7,623 nucleotides of DNA, from positions 1-7,623 of the forward strand of contig JAJYWG010000184.1 in the NCBI GenBank assembly GCA_021791615.1. The letters are read 5' to 3'. Numbering within the stretch: the stretch's first letter is position 1; every line of letters begins with the position of its first letter. This DNA comes from Actinomycetes bacterium (GTDB taxonomy: Bacteria > Actinomycetota > Acidimicrobiia > Acidimicrobiales > RAAP-2). The notes beneath the pieces are model-generated. The model made no database searches and was not told the DNA's origin. It saw only the letters and a program-made list of their open reading frames with translations. Made by a program: the position numbers and the translations under genes. Positions 1 through 6,437 of this stretch are shown piece after piece.

Positions 1-1
1 C

Positions 2-394
2 AACATCCACATGCTGAACCTCTTCCGTGGCGGGCCGGTGATCTGGGTGAATGACCTCGACGCTCAGCGCATCGGGGTGACCGACAACGACTGGATCGAG
101 GCCTACAACCGAAACGGTGTCACCGTGGCGCGCGCCGCGGTCACCCACCGGGTGCCTCCGGGGACCGTGCTCATGTACCACGCCATCGACCGCCACCTCC
201 AGATGCCGGTGTCGGAGACCTCGGGGCTGCACGGCGGGACCGACAACTCCCTCACCCGGGTGGTGATGAAACCGTCCCACATGATCGGCGGCTACGCCCA
301 GCTCTCGGCCGGGTTCAACTACTACGGGCCGACGGGCTCCCAGCGCGACGAGCTGGCGGTCATCCGCCGGCGCTCCCAGGAGGTCGAGTTCTGA
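2..394 (+). CDS. narG: Respiratory nitrate reductase alpha subunit, C-terminal part (5' end outside window)
   Basis: This is the last 130 codons of the molybdenum bis-MGD catalytic subunit that reduces nitrate to nitrite on the cytoplasmic face of the membrane. The frame is open from base 2 and ends in TGA at 392-394. The visible part is the C-terminal molydopterin-dinucleotide-binding domain. It keeps family signatures such as RGGPVIWVND, TDNDWIEAYN, VLMYHA, HMIGGYAQL and FNYYGPTGSQRDE, which line up closely with the E. coli NarG tail. The protein ends soon after the last signature, so its tail is shorter than that of E. coli NarG. The catalytic Asp and the N-terminal Fe-S ligands lie upstream of the window and cannot be checked. 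It is the promoter-proximal member of a narGHJI operon. The start is not in the window. Confidence 0.95.
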   Translation, partial: NIHMLNLFRGGPVIWVNDLDAQRIGVTDNDWIEAYNRNGVTVARAAVTHRVPPGTVLMYHAIDRHLQMPVSETSGLHGGTDNSLTRVVMKPSHMIGGYAQLSAGFNYYGPTGSQRDELAVIRRRSQEVEF

Positions 395-444
395 TGCACA
401 TCGTCGCGAAGCGGCCCAACGGACCCCGGGGGGCGGCCCGATGA
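394..444 (+). CDS. Candidate 16-residue bridging ORF between narG and narH
   Basis: A mini-ORF (peptide MHIVAKRPNGPRGAAR) starts at an ATG that overlaps the narG stop as TGATG, and ends in a TGA that overlaps the narH start as ATGA. A good Shine-Dalgarno, AGGAGG, lies inside the narG tail about 10 bases before this ATG. The peptide is basic and has no recognisable domain. It may only be a translational relay that carries ribosomes across the 46-base gap to narH. It could also be chance, since the gap is short. No homologue is claimed. Confidence 0.3.
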   Translation: MHIVAKRPNGPRGAAR

Positions 445-2087
445 GGATCATGGCCCAGGTGTGCATGGTGATGAACCTCGACAAGTGCATCGGCTGTCAC
501 ACCTGCACGGTCACCTGCAAGCAGACCTGGACCAACCGGCCGGGCACCGAGTACGTCTACTTCAACAACGTCGAGACCAAGCCCGGCCTCGGCTACCCGG
601 CCCGCTACGAGGACCAGGAGCGCTGGAACGGCGGCTGGACGCTTGACAAGAAGGGCCGCCTGAAGCTCAAGGCCGGCAGCCGTCTCAAGAAGCTGGCCTC
701 GATCTTCTGCAACCCCGACCTGCCGACCATCGAGGACTACCACGAGCCGTTCAGCTACGACTACGCCCACCTCATCACCGCCCCCGCCGGCACCAAGGCC
801 CCGTCGGTGTCCACGCGCTCCGCGTTGACCGGCCGGGAGATGAACCCGACCTGGGGGGCGAACTGGGAGGACGACCTGGCCGGGGCGCCAGCTCGAGCGC
901 TCGAGGACCCGAACATCGTGGCGCTGCCCGAGGGCGCAGCAGAGAAGGTACGGCTCGACTTCGAGTCGGTCTTCATGTTCTACCTGCCGCGTATCTGCGA
1001 GCACTGCCTCAACCCCTCGTGCGTGGCGTCGTGCCCGTCTGGGGCGATGTACAAGCGGGAAGAGGACGGTATCGTCCTTGTCGACCAGGACCGCTGCCGG
1101 GGCTGGCGGTTCTGCGTGTCGGGCTGTCCCTACAAAAAGGTGTACTTCAACCACCGCACCGGCAAGGCCGAGAAGTGCACCTTCTGCTTCCCCCGCATCG
1201 AGGCGGGGATGCCCACCATCTGCTCGGAGACGTGCGTCGGACGGCTGCGCTATCTGGGACTCATGCTCTACGACGCCGACAAGGTGCTCGATGCCGCAGC
1301 CACCACCGACGCTACCGACCTCTACCAGGCCCAGCTCGACGTGTTCTTGGACCCCGATGACCCGAGAGTCGCCGCCGAGGCCGAGCGCCAGGGGATCCCC
1401 CACGACTGGCTCGCCGCGGCACGCCGCTCGCCCACCTACGCCCTCATCGCCCGTCACAGAGTCGCGCTTCCTCTGCACCCTGAGTACCGCACGATGCCGA
1501 TGGTGTGGTACATCCCGCCGCTGTCCCCCGTCGCCGATGTCACCGCGGCGGCCGGCTACGACGACACCGACGCCGAGAACGTCTTCGCCGCCATCGACGC
1601 CCTGCGCATCCCGGTCGAGTACCTGGCCAACTTGTTCACCGCCGGCGATGCCGGCCCCGTCCGGCTGTCTCTGCGCCGCCTGGCCATGGTGCGGACGGTG
1701 ATGCGCGCCCATCAGCTCGGAACCCACCCTGGCGTCGACCCCGCCGAGGTCGGGCTCAGCGAGGACGCGGCCTCCGACCTGTTCCGGCTTCTTGCCATCG
1801 CCCGCTACGAGGACCGCTACGTCGTGCCCCCAGCGCATGCCGAAGACGCCGGACGCCTCCTCGCCCAGCACGACCTGTCGGGCTGCTCGCTCGAGGGTGA
1901 GGGCGGACCGGGCATGGGTGGAGGCGGTCCTGAAGCGGAGGCGGTGCCCGGGTTCCACCTTCAGCGTCAGGACTCGGCGGACGCCTCCGTCGCCGGGCGC
2001 GACCCGAAGGGGAGGCTGCACCTGCGGATCTCCGAGCACCCCGCATCCGGGTCGGTCGGCCTGGCCGGCGCTGGCGGTGCGCCATGA
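441..2087 (+). CDS. narH: Respiratory nitrate reductase beta subunit, four Fe-S clusters
   Basis: NarH (548 residues; E. coli NarH is about 512) relays electrons from the NarI hemes to NarG. The N-terminus MRIMAQVCMVMNLDKCIGC gives ligands C16, C19, C22 and C26 at the same positions as in E. coli, which supports the start at 441. Further ligands are C186, C189, C194 and C198; C219, C225 and C229; and C246, C249, C261 and C265. W222 in CRGWRFC replaces a Cys, the hallmark of the [3Fe-4S] cluster in NarH. LHPEYRTMPMVWYIPPLSP, RIPVEYLANLFTAGD and ARYEDRYVVP are typical of the family. After the Gly-rich GGPGMGGGGP (about residue 490) the tail is poorly conserved and Arg/Gly/Ala-rich, which accounts for the extra length. 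The stop overlaps the narJ start (ATGA). The ribosome binding site is weak (a G run 7-12 bases upstream), so coupling to upstream translation is likely. Confidence 0.97.
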   Translation: MRIMAQVCMVMNLDKCIGCHTCTVTCKQTWTNRPGTEYVYFNNVETKPGLGYPARYEDQERWNGGWTLDKKGRLKLKAGSRLKKLASIFCNPDLPTIEDYHEPFSYDYAHLITAPAGTKAPSVSTRSALTGREMNPTWGANWEDDLAGAPARALEDPNIVALPEGAAEKVRLDFESVFMFYLPRICEHCLNPSCVASCPSGAMYKREEDGIVLVDQDRCRGWRFCVSGCPYKKVYFNHRTGKAEKCTFCFPRIEAGMPTICSETCVGRLRYLGLMLYDADKVLDAAATTDATDLYQAQLDVFLDPDDPRVAAEAERQGIPHDWLAAARRSPTYALIARHRVALPLHPEYRTMPMVWYIPPLSPVADVTAAAGYDDTDAENVFAAIDALRIPVEYLANLFTAGDAGPVRLSLRRLAMVRTVMRAHQLGTHPGVDPAEVGLSEDAASDLFRLLAIARYEDRYVVPPAHAEDAGRLLAQHDLSGCSLEGEGGPGMGGGGPEAEAVPGFHLQRQDSADASVAGRDPKGRLHLRISEHPASGSVGLAGAGGAP

Positions 2088-2725
2088 GACCTCAGGCAGC
2101 AGCGACGGTCTTCGGCTGCGCATCGGTACTGCTCAGCTACCCCGACCGGGAGTTCACCAGCGACTTGGCAGCGGTGCAGGAGGCACTCGAGAGGCTCCCG
2201 GGCACCTCGGCGCGCTCCAAGCTCTGCGCGGTTGTCGAATGGCTGGAGGCGATGCCGGTTGTGGAGGCAGCGAAGACCTACGTGGACGTCTTCGACCTCT
2301 CCCGCGGCGTCTGCCTGTACCTCACCTACTACCGTCACGGCGACACCCGCGAGCGCGGCATGGCACTCACTGCGTTGGTCGAAGCCTTCCGCGAGGCCGG
2401 GTTTGGCATCGTGCCCGGCGAGCTTCCCGACTACCTCCCTGCGCTGTTGGAGTTGGCTGCGACGAGCACGGCCGGTGCGACCGTGCTCGGCGAGCATCGC
2501 ATGGCCCTCGACGCTCTGCATGGCGCGCTCGTGAACGCGAACAGCCCGTATGCCGACGCAGTCGCTGCTGTGCAAAGTGTCCTTCCCGGACGGTCGCGGA
2601 CCGATCGCGAGGCACTGCGCCGGTACCGGACGGACGGTCCGCCGTCGGAGAAGGTGGGCCTCGAGCCGTTCGCCCCGCCCGAGGTCCTCGGCCAAGGAGT
2701 CACGATGGGATCGACTCGCAGATGA
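2084..2725 (+). CDS. narJ: Nitrate reductase molybdenum cofactor assembly chaperone NarJ
   Basis: This is a cytoplasmic chaperone of the TorD/NarJ family. It binds the NarG N-terminus, assists molybdenum cofactor and Fe-S insertion, and times membrane attachment. It is not part of the final enzyme. At 213 residues it is of normal length. The family core is clear: YVDVFDLSR (66-74), then CLYLTYYRHGDTRERGMAL (77-95), and GELPDYLP (112-119). The protein is predicted to be all-helical, and no signal peptide or membrane segment is visible. The C-terminal part after about residue 165 is charged and variable. The ATG at 2084 overlaps the narH stop by four bases and has only a weak purine stretch upstream. 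The TGA overlaps the narI ATG in the same way. Translation of H, J and I is therefore probably coupled, which fits a chaperone made in step with its clients. Confidence 0.95.
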   Translation: MRPQAAATVFGCASVLLSYPDREFTSDLAAVQEALERLPGTSARSKLCAVVEWLEAMPVVEAAKTYVDVFDLSRGVCLYLTYYRHGDTRERGMALTALVEAFREAGFGIVPGELPDYLPALLELAATSTAGATVLGEHRMALDALHGALVNANSPYADAVAAVQSVLPGRSRTDREALRRYRTDGPPSEKVGLEPFAPPEVLGQGVTMGSTRR

Positions 2726-3474
2726 ACGGCGTTTCGGGCCTCGAATTCTTCTGGTGGGCGGTGATCCCCTACGTCGCGATCGCGGTCTTCGTCGTCGGGC
2801 ACATCTGGCGATATCGCTACGACCAGTTCGGTTGGACCACCCGCTCCACCGAGCTCCAGGAGAAACAGTGGCTCCGCTGGGGCGGGCCGATCTTCCACTA
2901 CGCGACGTTCCTCGCCATCGGTGGCCATGTCATCGGGATCCTCGTCCCTGCGTCATGGACCAAAGCGATCGGGATCTCCGAACCGGTGTACCGATGGTTC
3001 TCAGCCACCGCAGGGACCATCGCGGTCGTCGGCATCCTCGTCGGTATCGCCATCCTGGCGGGCAGGCGGATCTTCATCGCTCGGGTCCGCGCCACGACCA
3101 GCCCAGTCGACTGGTTCATTCTGGTCTTGCTACTCATCGAGGTCGTCTTCGGCATGGCCATGACGACGGGGGTCAACCTCCTCGGTGCGGGCTACAACTA
3201 CCGCACGACCGTGTCGGTGTGGTTCCGCAGTCTCTTCGCCGGCAACCCCAACGTGCATGCCATTGTGGGCGCACCAGTGCTCTACCAGGTCCACGTGAGC
3301 CTGGCATGGCTCATCATCGCTGCCTGGCCGTTCACCCGGCTCGTACATGCCTGGAGTGCCCCGGTCTGGTACATGTGGCGGCCCTTTGTCGTCTACCGCA
3401 GTCGCCGCGCCACCCGGCCCAACGAGCCGGGGACGAGTGGGCGCCGGTGGCGGCGCATCGGTGCGCACTATTGA
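2722..3474 (+). CDS. narI: Respiratory nitrate reductase gamma subunit, diheme cytochrome b
   Basis: NarI (250 residues) anchors NarGH to the membrane, oxidises quinol and passes electrons through two b hemes to NarH. The four axial heme ligands can be assigned by spacing: H59 and H69 (FHYATFLAIGGH, 10 apart) and H191 and H209 (18 apart, ending FTRLVHAWS). This matches E. coli His56/66 and His187/205. About five hydrophobic helices are visible: residues 9-29, 55-76, 96-114, 130-150 and 186-208. The start at 2722 overlaps the narJ stop as ATGA. The reading frame is open much further upstream, but that is a shadow of narH/narJ. A good AAGGAG lies 22 bases upstream, too far for this ATG, so initiation probably depends on ribosomes finishing narJ. 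The C-terminus after about residue 225 is short, basic and presumably cytoplasmic. Confidence 0.95.
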   Translation: MNGVSGLEFFWWAVIPYVAIAVFVVGHIWRYRYDQFGWTTRSTELQEKQWLRWGGPIFHYATFLAIGGHVIGILVPASWTKAIGISEPVYRWFSATAGTIAVVGILVGIAILAGRRIFIARVRATTSPVDWFILVLLLIEVVFGMAMTTGVNLLGAGYNYRTTVSVWFRSLFAGNPNVHAIVGAPVLYQVHVSLAWLIIAAWPFTRLVHAWSAPVWYMWRPFVVYRSRRATRPNEPGTSGRRWRRIGAHY

Positions 3475-3503
3475 GCGCGGTCGACATCAAGCAAGGATCC
3501 GCG

Positions 3504-3536
3504 ATGGCAACCACTGACCATGGGGCGGGACAGTGA
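3504..3536 (+). CDS. Candidate 10-residue leader ORF before the TDT transporter
   Basis: The peptide MATTDHGAGQ starts at ATG 3504, has an AAGGA six bases upstream, and ends in a TGA that overlaps the GTG start of the next gene (GTGA). The transporter's own ribosome binding site is poor, so this ORF could deliver ribosomes to it, like the narG-narH bridging ORF. There is no homology evidence, and it may be chance. Confidence 0.22.
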   Translation: MATTDHGAGQ

Positions 3537-4711
3537 ACTGGCTACGACCATCAGACGAACCCCGAGCAGGAGCCCCGCCCGACCCCGACCGCTTGGATGA
3601 CCGACAAGGAGAGGAGCAGAAGGCCACCGCTTCCTTACCGCTGCCAGACGGTCTGGTGCCCAGGGCGATCTCGACCCTCGACCCCGGCTACTTCGCCTGG
3701 GTGATGGCGACGGGCATCGTCTCGATCGGTACGGACCTCCTCGGCGACCAGTTGCTCTCCCAAGTCATCCTCGGCGTGACGGTCGCCGCCTTCGTCGCGC
3801 TGGTGCTCGCCTACGCGGCGCGCTTCGCGTTCTACCGGCCCTTTGTCCGCCAGAGCGTGGCCGATCCGACCACTGCTATGGCCTATTTCACGGTGGTCGC
3901 CGGCACCGATGTGCTCGCCGTCCGCCTCGTGTTGTCCGGACATCCCCTCGTTGCCTTCGCTCTCGGTGCTGCCGCGGCCGTCGTGTGGGTCGGGCTCACC
4001 TACGCACTGCCATGGTCGATCGTCGCCGCCGCCCGGCGACCGGTGCTCAGCGAGATCAACGGCACGTGGCTGGTGTGGGTCGTCGCCACCCAGTCACTGT
4101 CGATCGTCGCGACTGCCGTCACCCCGAGCGCCCCCGCATCGTGGCTCCGGGCCGAATTGCCGGTTATAGCGGTCTGCCTGTGGGGGCTCGGCGTCATGCT
4201 CTACCTGATCCTCATCGTCATCATCTTCCTGCGGCTCCTCTTGATCGAGGTCACTCCCGCCGAAATGGGGCCGGCCTACTGGATCGCCATGGGCGCGACC
4301 GCTATCAGCGTCCGAGCGGCAGCGGGGATCCTCGTGCTCCACGACCCGCGGGCGATGGTGCTCGTGGCGCTGCTGCGACCCTTCGTCACCGGCGTGTCGG
4401 TGGTCCTGTGGGCGTTCGGCACCTGGTGGATCCCTCTGCTTGTGCTCCTGGGCTTCTGGCGCTACGTGCTGCGCCGCTACCCGCGTACGTACGAGCCGAG
4501 ACTGTGGAACGTCGTGTTCCCCCTCGGCATGTACACCGTCGCGTCCTACAGCCTCGGGCACGTCCCTGGGCTCGGGTTCATGGCGTCGATCGCCAGGGTG
4601 TGGGTATGGGTCGGCATCGTCGCGTGGGTCACCGTGCTCGCGTTGATGGGTGCTGCTCTCATGCGGGCGCTCATCGCCCGTCGGCAACCGATGCGCGGGG
4701 TGCCCCTGTGA
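3533..4711 (+). CDS. TDT-family (TehA/SLAC1-like) membrane transporter
   Basis: This 392-residue polytopic membrane protein belongs to the tellurite-resistance/dicarboxylate transporter family, usually built of ten helices. The first 45 residues are hydrophilic and Pro/Asp/Glu-rich. The membrane part begins at ISTLDPGYFAWVMATGIVSIG (about 47-66). Other family-like stretches are INGTWLVWVVATQSLSIVAT, PAYWIAMGATAIS, WAFGTWWIPLLVLLGFWRY and NVVFPLGMYTVASYSLG. Members move varied anions: C4-dicarboxylates (Mae1), sulfite (Ssu1), and chloride or nitrate (plant SLAC1). The substrate cannot be read from sequence. It starts 58 bases after narI, with no terminator seen, and so is probably in the nar operon. 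That makes nitrate, nitrite or a related anion an attractive but unproven substrate. The GTG start is the first possible one after an in-frame stop at 3515, and its ribosome binding site is a weak G-rich run. Confidence 0.88.
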   Translation: MNWLRPSDEPRAGAPPDPDRLDDRQGEEQKATASLPLPDGLVPRAISTLDPGYFAWVMATGIVSIGTDLLGDQLLSQVILGVTVAAFVALVLAYAARFAFYRPFVRQSVADPTTAMAYFTVVAGTDVLAVRLVLSGHPLVAFALGAAAAVVWVGLTYALPWSIVAAARRPVLSEINGTWLVWVVATQSLSIVATAVTPSAPASWLRAELPVIAVCLWGLGVMLYLILIVIIFLRLLLIEVTPAEMGPAYWIAMGATAISVRAAAGILVLHDPRAMVLVALLRPFVTGVSVVLWAFGTWWIPLLVLLGFWRYVLRRYPRTYEPRLWNVVFPLGMYTVASYSLGHVPGLGFMASIARVWVWVGIVAWVTVLALMGAALMRALIARRQPMRGVPL

Positions 4712-4714
4712 GGC

Positions 4715-4867
4715 GTGCCCGGATTGACCCACGAGACACTCGCTCCGAGGAGGGCGTGCCATGACCGGCCGAAGCCCAACGCCACCCGCCTCGACGTCAG
4801 GTACCGGGTGATCCCGGTGGATGACTGCGATGGCGCGCCGCTGACACAGCGACGCAAGCTGGGTTGA
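4715..4867 (+). pseudogene. Possible small broken ORF in the transporter-flavoprotein gap
   Basis: The 168-base gap between the transporter and the flavoprotein holds a strong ribosome binding site (GAGGAGG, about seven bases before ATG 4761). Reading from this ATG gives only 16 codons before TGA at 4809-4811. One frame over (the frame of the transporter, open from GTG 4715 to TGA 4865-4867) the sequence reads ATRLDVRYRVIPVDD, then CDGAPLTQRRKLG, which looks more protein-like. Restoring one missing base near 4767 would join the good start to this frame and give a product of about 35 residues ending 12 bases before the next gene. I do not recognise the product. It may be a recently broken small gene, a sequencing slip or chance. 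Confidence 0.3.
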
Positions 4868-4868
4868 G

Positions 4869-4879
4869 AAGGAGGAACC
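4869..4879 (+). promoter_or_regulatory. Strong ribosome binding site of the flavoprotein gene
   Basis: AAGGAGG lies at 4869-4875, four bases before ATG 4880. It is the best Shine-Dalgarno in the window and fixes the start. It contrasts with the weak sites of the nar genes, which suggests the flavoprotein is translated independently of its upstream neighbours. Confidence 0.8.
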
Positions 4880-6118
4880 ATGCCACAGGGCACGCAGACC
4901 TTCGTCATCGTCGGGGCTAGCCTCGCCGGCGCCAAGGCGGCCGAGACCCTGCGGGCCGAGGGCTTCGACGGGCGAGTCGTGCTGATCGGCGAGGAAGCGA
5001 GCCGTCCGTACGAGCGCCCACCGCTCTCCAAGGAGTACCTCCGAGGGGAGAAGGACCTCGACGCCGCCGCGGTCCACCCCGCCGGGTTCTACGACGAGCA
5101 CGAGATCGAGCTGCGCACCTCGAGCCCAGTCCGTGCTATCGACCCGGGCAAGCGCTCGATCGCGCTCTCGTCGGGCGAGGAGCTTGGCTATGACCGGCTG
5201 CTGCTCGCCACCGGAGCCACCCCGCGACGCATCTCCGTCCCCGGAGCCGATCTTCCCGGCGTGCGCTACCTGCGGAGCGTCGAGGATGCCGATGGGCTCC
5301 GCCAGGCGATCGGCCCCTCGGCACAGGTGGTGGTGGTCGGGGCCGGCTGGATCGGTGCGGAGGTGGCGGCGTCGGCCCGCCAGCTCGGTGCCAGCGTGGC
5401 GATGGTCGAGCTTGCCGCTGTCCCGTTGGAACGCGTCCTCGGCCCCGAGATCGGCGCCGTCTATCGTGACCTGCACGCAGCCCGCGGGGTCGGCCTCCAC
5501 CTGGGCGTCGGCATCGAGGCCATTGTTGGGTCCGAGTCCGCAGAAGCGGTCCGGCTCTCTGATGGCACGGTTCTACCGGCCAGCGTCGTCGTCGTTGGGG
5601 TCGGCGTCACCCCGAGGGTCGAGCTGGCTGAGGCCGCCGGGCTCGCCGTCGACAATGGCGTCCTTGTCGACGAGCATCTCGAGACCAGTTCACCCGGGGT
5701 CTTCGCCGCTGGCGACGTTGCCAACGCCTACCACCCCCGCTACGGCAACCGAATCCGCCTCGAGCACTGGTCGGCCGCGCTCAACCAGGGCCGGGTCGCC
5801 GCTCGCTCCATGCTCGGCCGCGACGTGGTCTACGACCGTACCCCGTACTTCTTCTCCGACCAGTACGACCTGAGCATGGAGTACCGCGGTTGGGCCCCGA
5901 CCTACGACGAGGTCGTCTTCCGAGGCGACCCCGCCAGTGGGGCGTTCCTCTGCTTCTGGCTCCGCAGCGGAACGGTAGCTGCGGTGATGAACGCGAATGT
6001 GTGGGACGCTGCGGACGCCATCGAGGCGCTCGTGCGAACCGACCGACCGACCGATGCGTCGCGCCTGGCCGACCCCGACATCGACCTCGCCGAGCTGGCT
6101 GGGTCACCAGGGACGTAA
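4880..6118 (+). CDS. FAD/NADH-dependent ferredoxin- (rubredoxin-) reductase-type oxidoreductase
   Basis: This 412-residue flavoprotein is of the putidaredoxin-reductase/AIF type. It normally passes electrons from NAD(P)H through FAD to a small ferredoxin or rubredoxin. The FAD-binding glycine motif is VGASLAG (11-17), followed by RPYERPPLSK (42-51) and ATGATPR (110-116). The NAD-binding motif is VGAGWIG (153-159), with E177 at the end of the second strand, which favours NADH over NADPH. GVFAAGDVAN (273-282) is the second FAD contact. The C-terminal reductase domain (about 322 onward) contains YFFSDQYDLSMEYRGWAP. There is no redox CxxC, so it is not a thioredoxin-reductase type. No ferredoxin or rubredoxin gene is visible nearby, so the partner is unknown. 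It could equally be annotated as a nitrite-reductase-like or dioxygenase-associated reductase, but no accompanying domains support that. Confidence 0.9.
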   Translation: MPQGTQTFVIVGASLAGAKAAETLRAEGFDGRVVLIGEEASRPYERPPLSKEYLRGEKDLDAAAVHPAGFYDEHEIELRTSSPVRAIDPGKRSIALSSGEELGYDRLLLATGATPRRISVPGADLPGVRYLRSVEDADGLRQAIGPSAQVVVVGAGWIGAEVAASARQLGASVAMVELAAVPLERVLGPEIGAVYRDLHAARGVGLHLGVGIEAIVGSESAEAVRLSDGTVLPASVVVVGVGVTPRVELAEAAGLAVDNGVLVDEHLETSSPGVFAAGDVANAYHPRYGNRIRLEHWSAALNQGRVAARSMLGRDVVYDRTPYFFSDQYDLSMEYRGWAPTYDEVVFRGDPASGAFLCFWLRSGTVAAVMNANVWDAADAIEALVRTDRPTDASRLADPDIDLAELAGSPGT

Positions 6119-6138
6119 CGGTCGCGCCGGCCGGCTCC

Positions 6139-6300
6139 TCAATCCTCGGCGGTCGGCCCGGAACTGAACCCGTCGGGGCGCCCGAAACGACAGCCTTCAC
6201 GATGCCCCTGGGTCTCGAAGGCCCCGCATTCGGGGCAGACCAGGTGCGCCCAGCATGCCGGATCCCCACCCAGCGCCTGCTCTGTGTCTTCAGCATCCAT
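6139..6300 (-). CDS. Small zinc-ribbon-like protein (53 residues), uncharacterised
   Basis: The ORF is on the minus strand from ATG 6300 to TGA 6139. GGGAGGTG lies seven bases before the ATG, an excellent ribosome binding site that supports real translation. The product begins MDAEDTEQALGGDPACWAHL and then contains CPECGAFETQGHREGC. C22, C25, H33 and C37 form a plausible single zinc site (CxxC...HxxxC), and C16 lies just before. The N-terminus is acidic and the tail is Gly/Ser/Pro-rich. I do not recognise a named family. It is not a rubredoxin, because a second CxxC is absent. It is convergent with the flavoprotein gene (20 bases between stops) and divergent from the peroxiredoxin remnant. 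A role as a regulator, metal carrier or protein-binding adaptor is possible but not shown. Confidence 0.72.
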   Translation of the reverse strand: MDAEDTEQALGGDPACWAHLVCPECGAFETQGHREGCRFGRPDGFSSGPTAED

Positions 6301-6407
6301 CGACGCACCTCCCTGAGTCGGTGTCCGGCCGTGACGACCAGCTCCGAGGCCAGCTCACGGCACCTCGACAGCCGATAGTTCAGATCCACAACAGAGCTTA
6401 TTGCTTG

Positions 6408-6421
6408 ATTTACTAGTGTAA
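6408..6421. promoter_or_regulatory. AT-rich operator-like site, copy 1 (CTAG core)
   Basis: ATTTACTAGTGTA (6408-6420) stands out in GC-rich surroundings. It contains the inverted repeat TTAC-TAGT-GTAA (6410-6421). It shares 11 of 13 positions with 7522-7534 upstream of the regulator gene. It lies 28 bases before the peroxiredoxin remnant's start and about 107 bases before the zinc-ribbon gene on the other strand. It may be an operator or overlap a promoter -10 (TACACT on the minus strand). Which gene it serves is not decided. Confidence 0.45.
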
Positions 6422-6437
6422 GGTCGACAATCGAGTC

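Noticed and set aside
1905..2087. Possible frameshift at the narH C-terminus, because the tail diverges from E. coli
   Set aside because: The Gly-rich motif and the following residues stay in one frame up to an exact overlap with narJ, and this tail varies in the family.
360..2123. Long minus-strand open frame (587 codons) antisense to narH
   Set aside because: It mirrors the third-position GC pattern of narH, has no recognisable motif or ribosome binding site, and narH on the other strand is certain.
1792..2721. Upstream extension of the narI frame through narH and narJ
   Set aside because: The residues before 2722 are Arg/Pro/Ser-rich shadow sequence. The ATG overlapping the narJ stop gives the usual NarI length and heme spacing.
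4094..5500. Long minus-strand open frame (468 codons) across the transporter and flavoprotein
   Set aside because: It is low-complexity, rich in His/Arg/Asp/Pro and antisense to two clear genes, which is typical of a GC-rich shadow.
6126..6135. GCCGGCCGGC palindrome between the convergent flavoprotein and zinc-ribbon genes as a bidirectional terminator
   Set aside because: It is a perfect palindrome with no loop and no T-run on either strand, so it is not a credible intrinsic terminator.
5781..6389. Minus-strand open frame of 202 codons overlapping the zinc-ribbon gene
   Set aside because: It is Arg/Pro/Gly-rich with no motif. The shorter frame in the same place has the better ribosome binding site and a Cys/His pattern.
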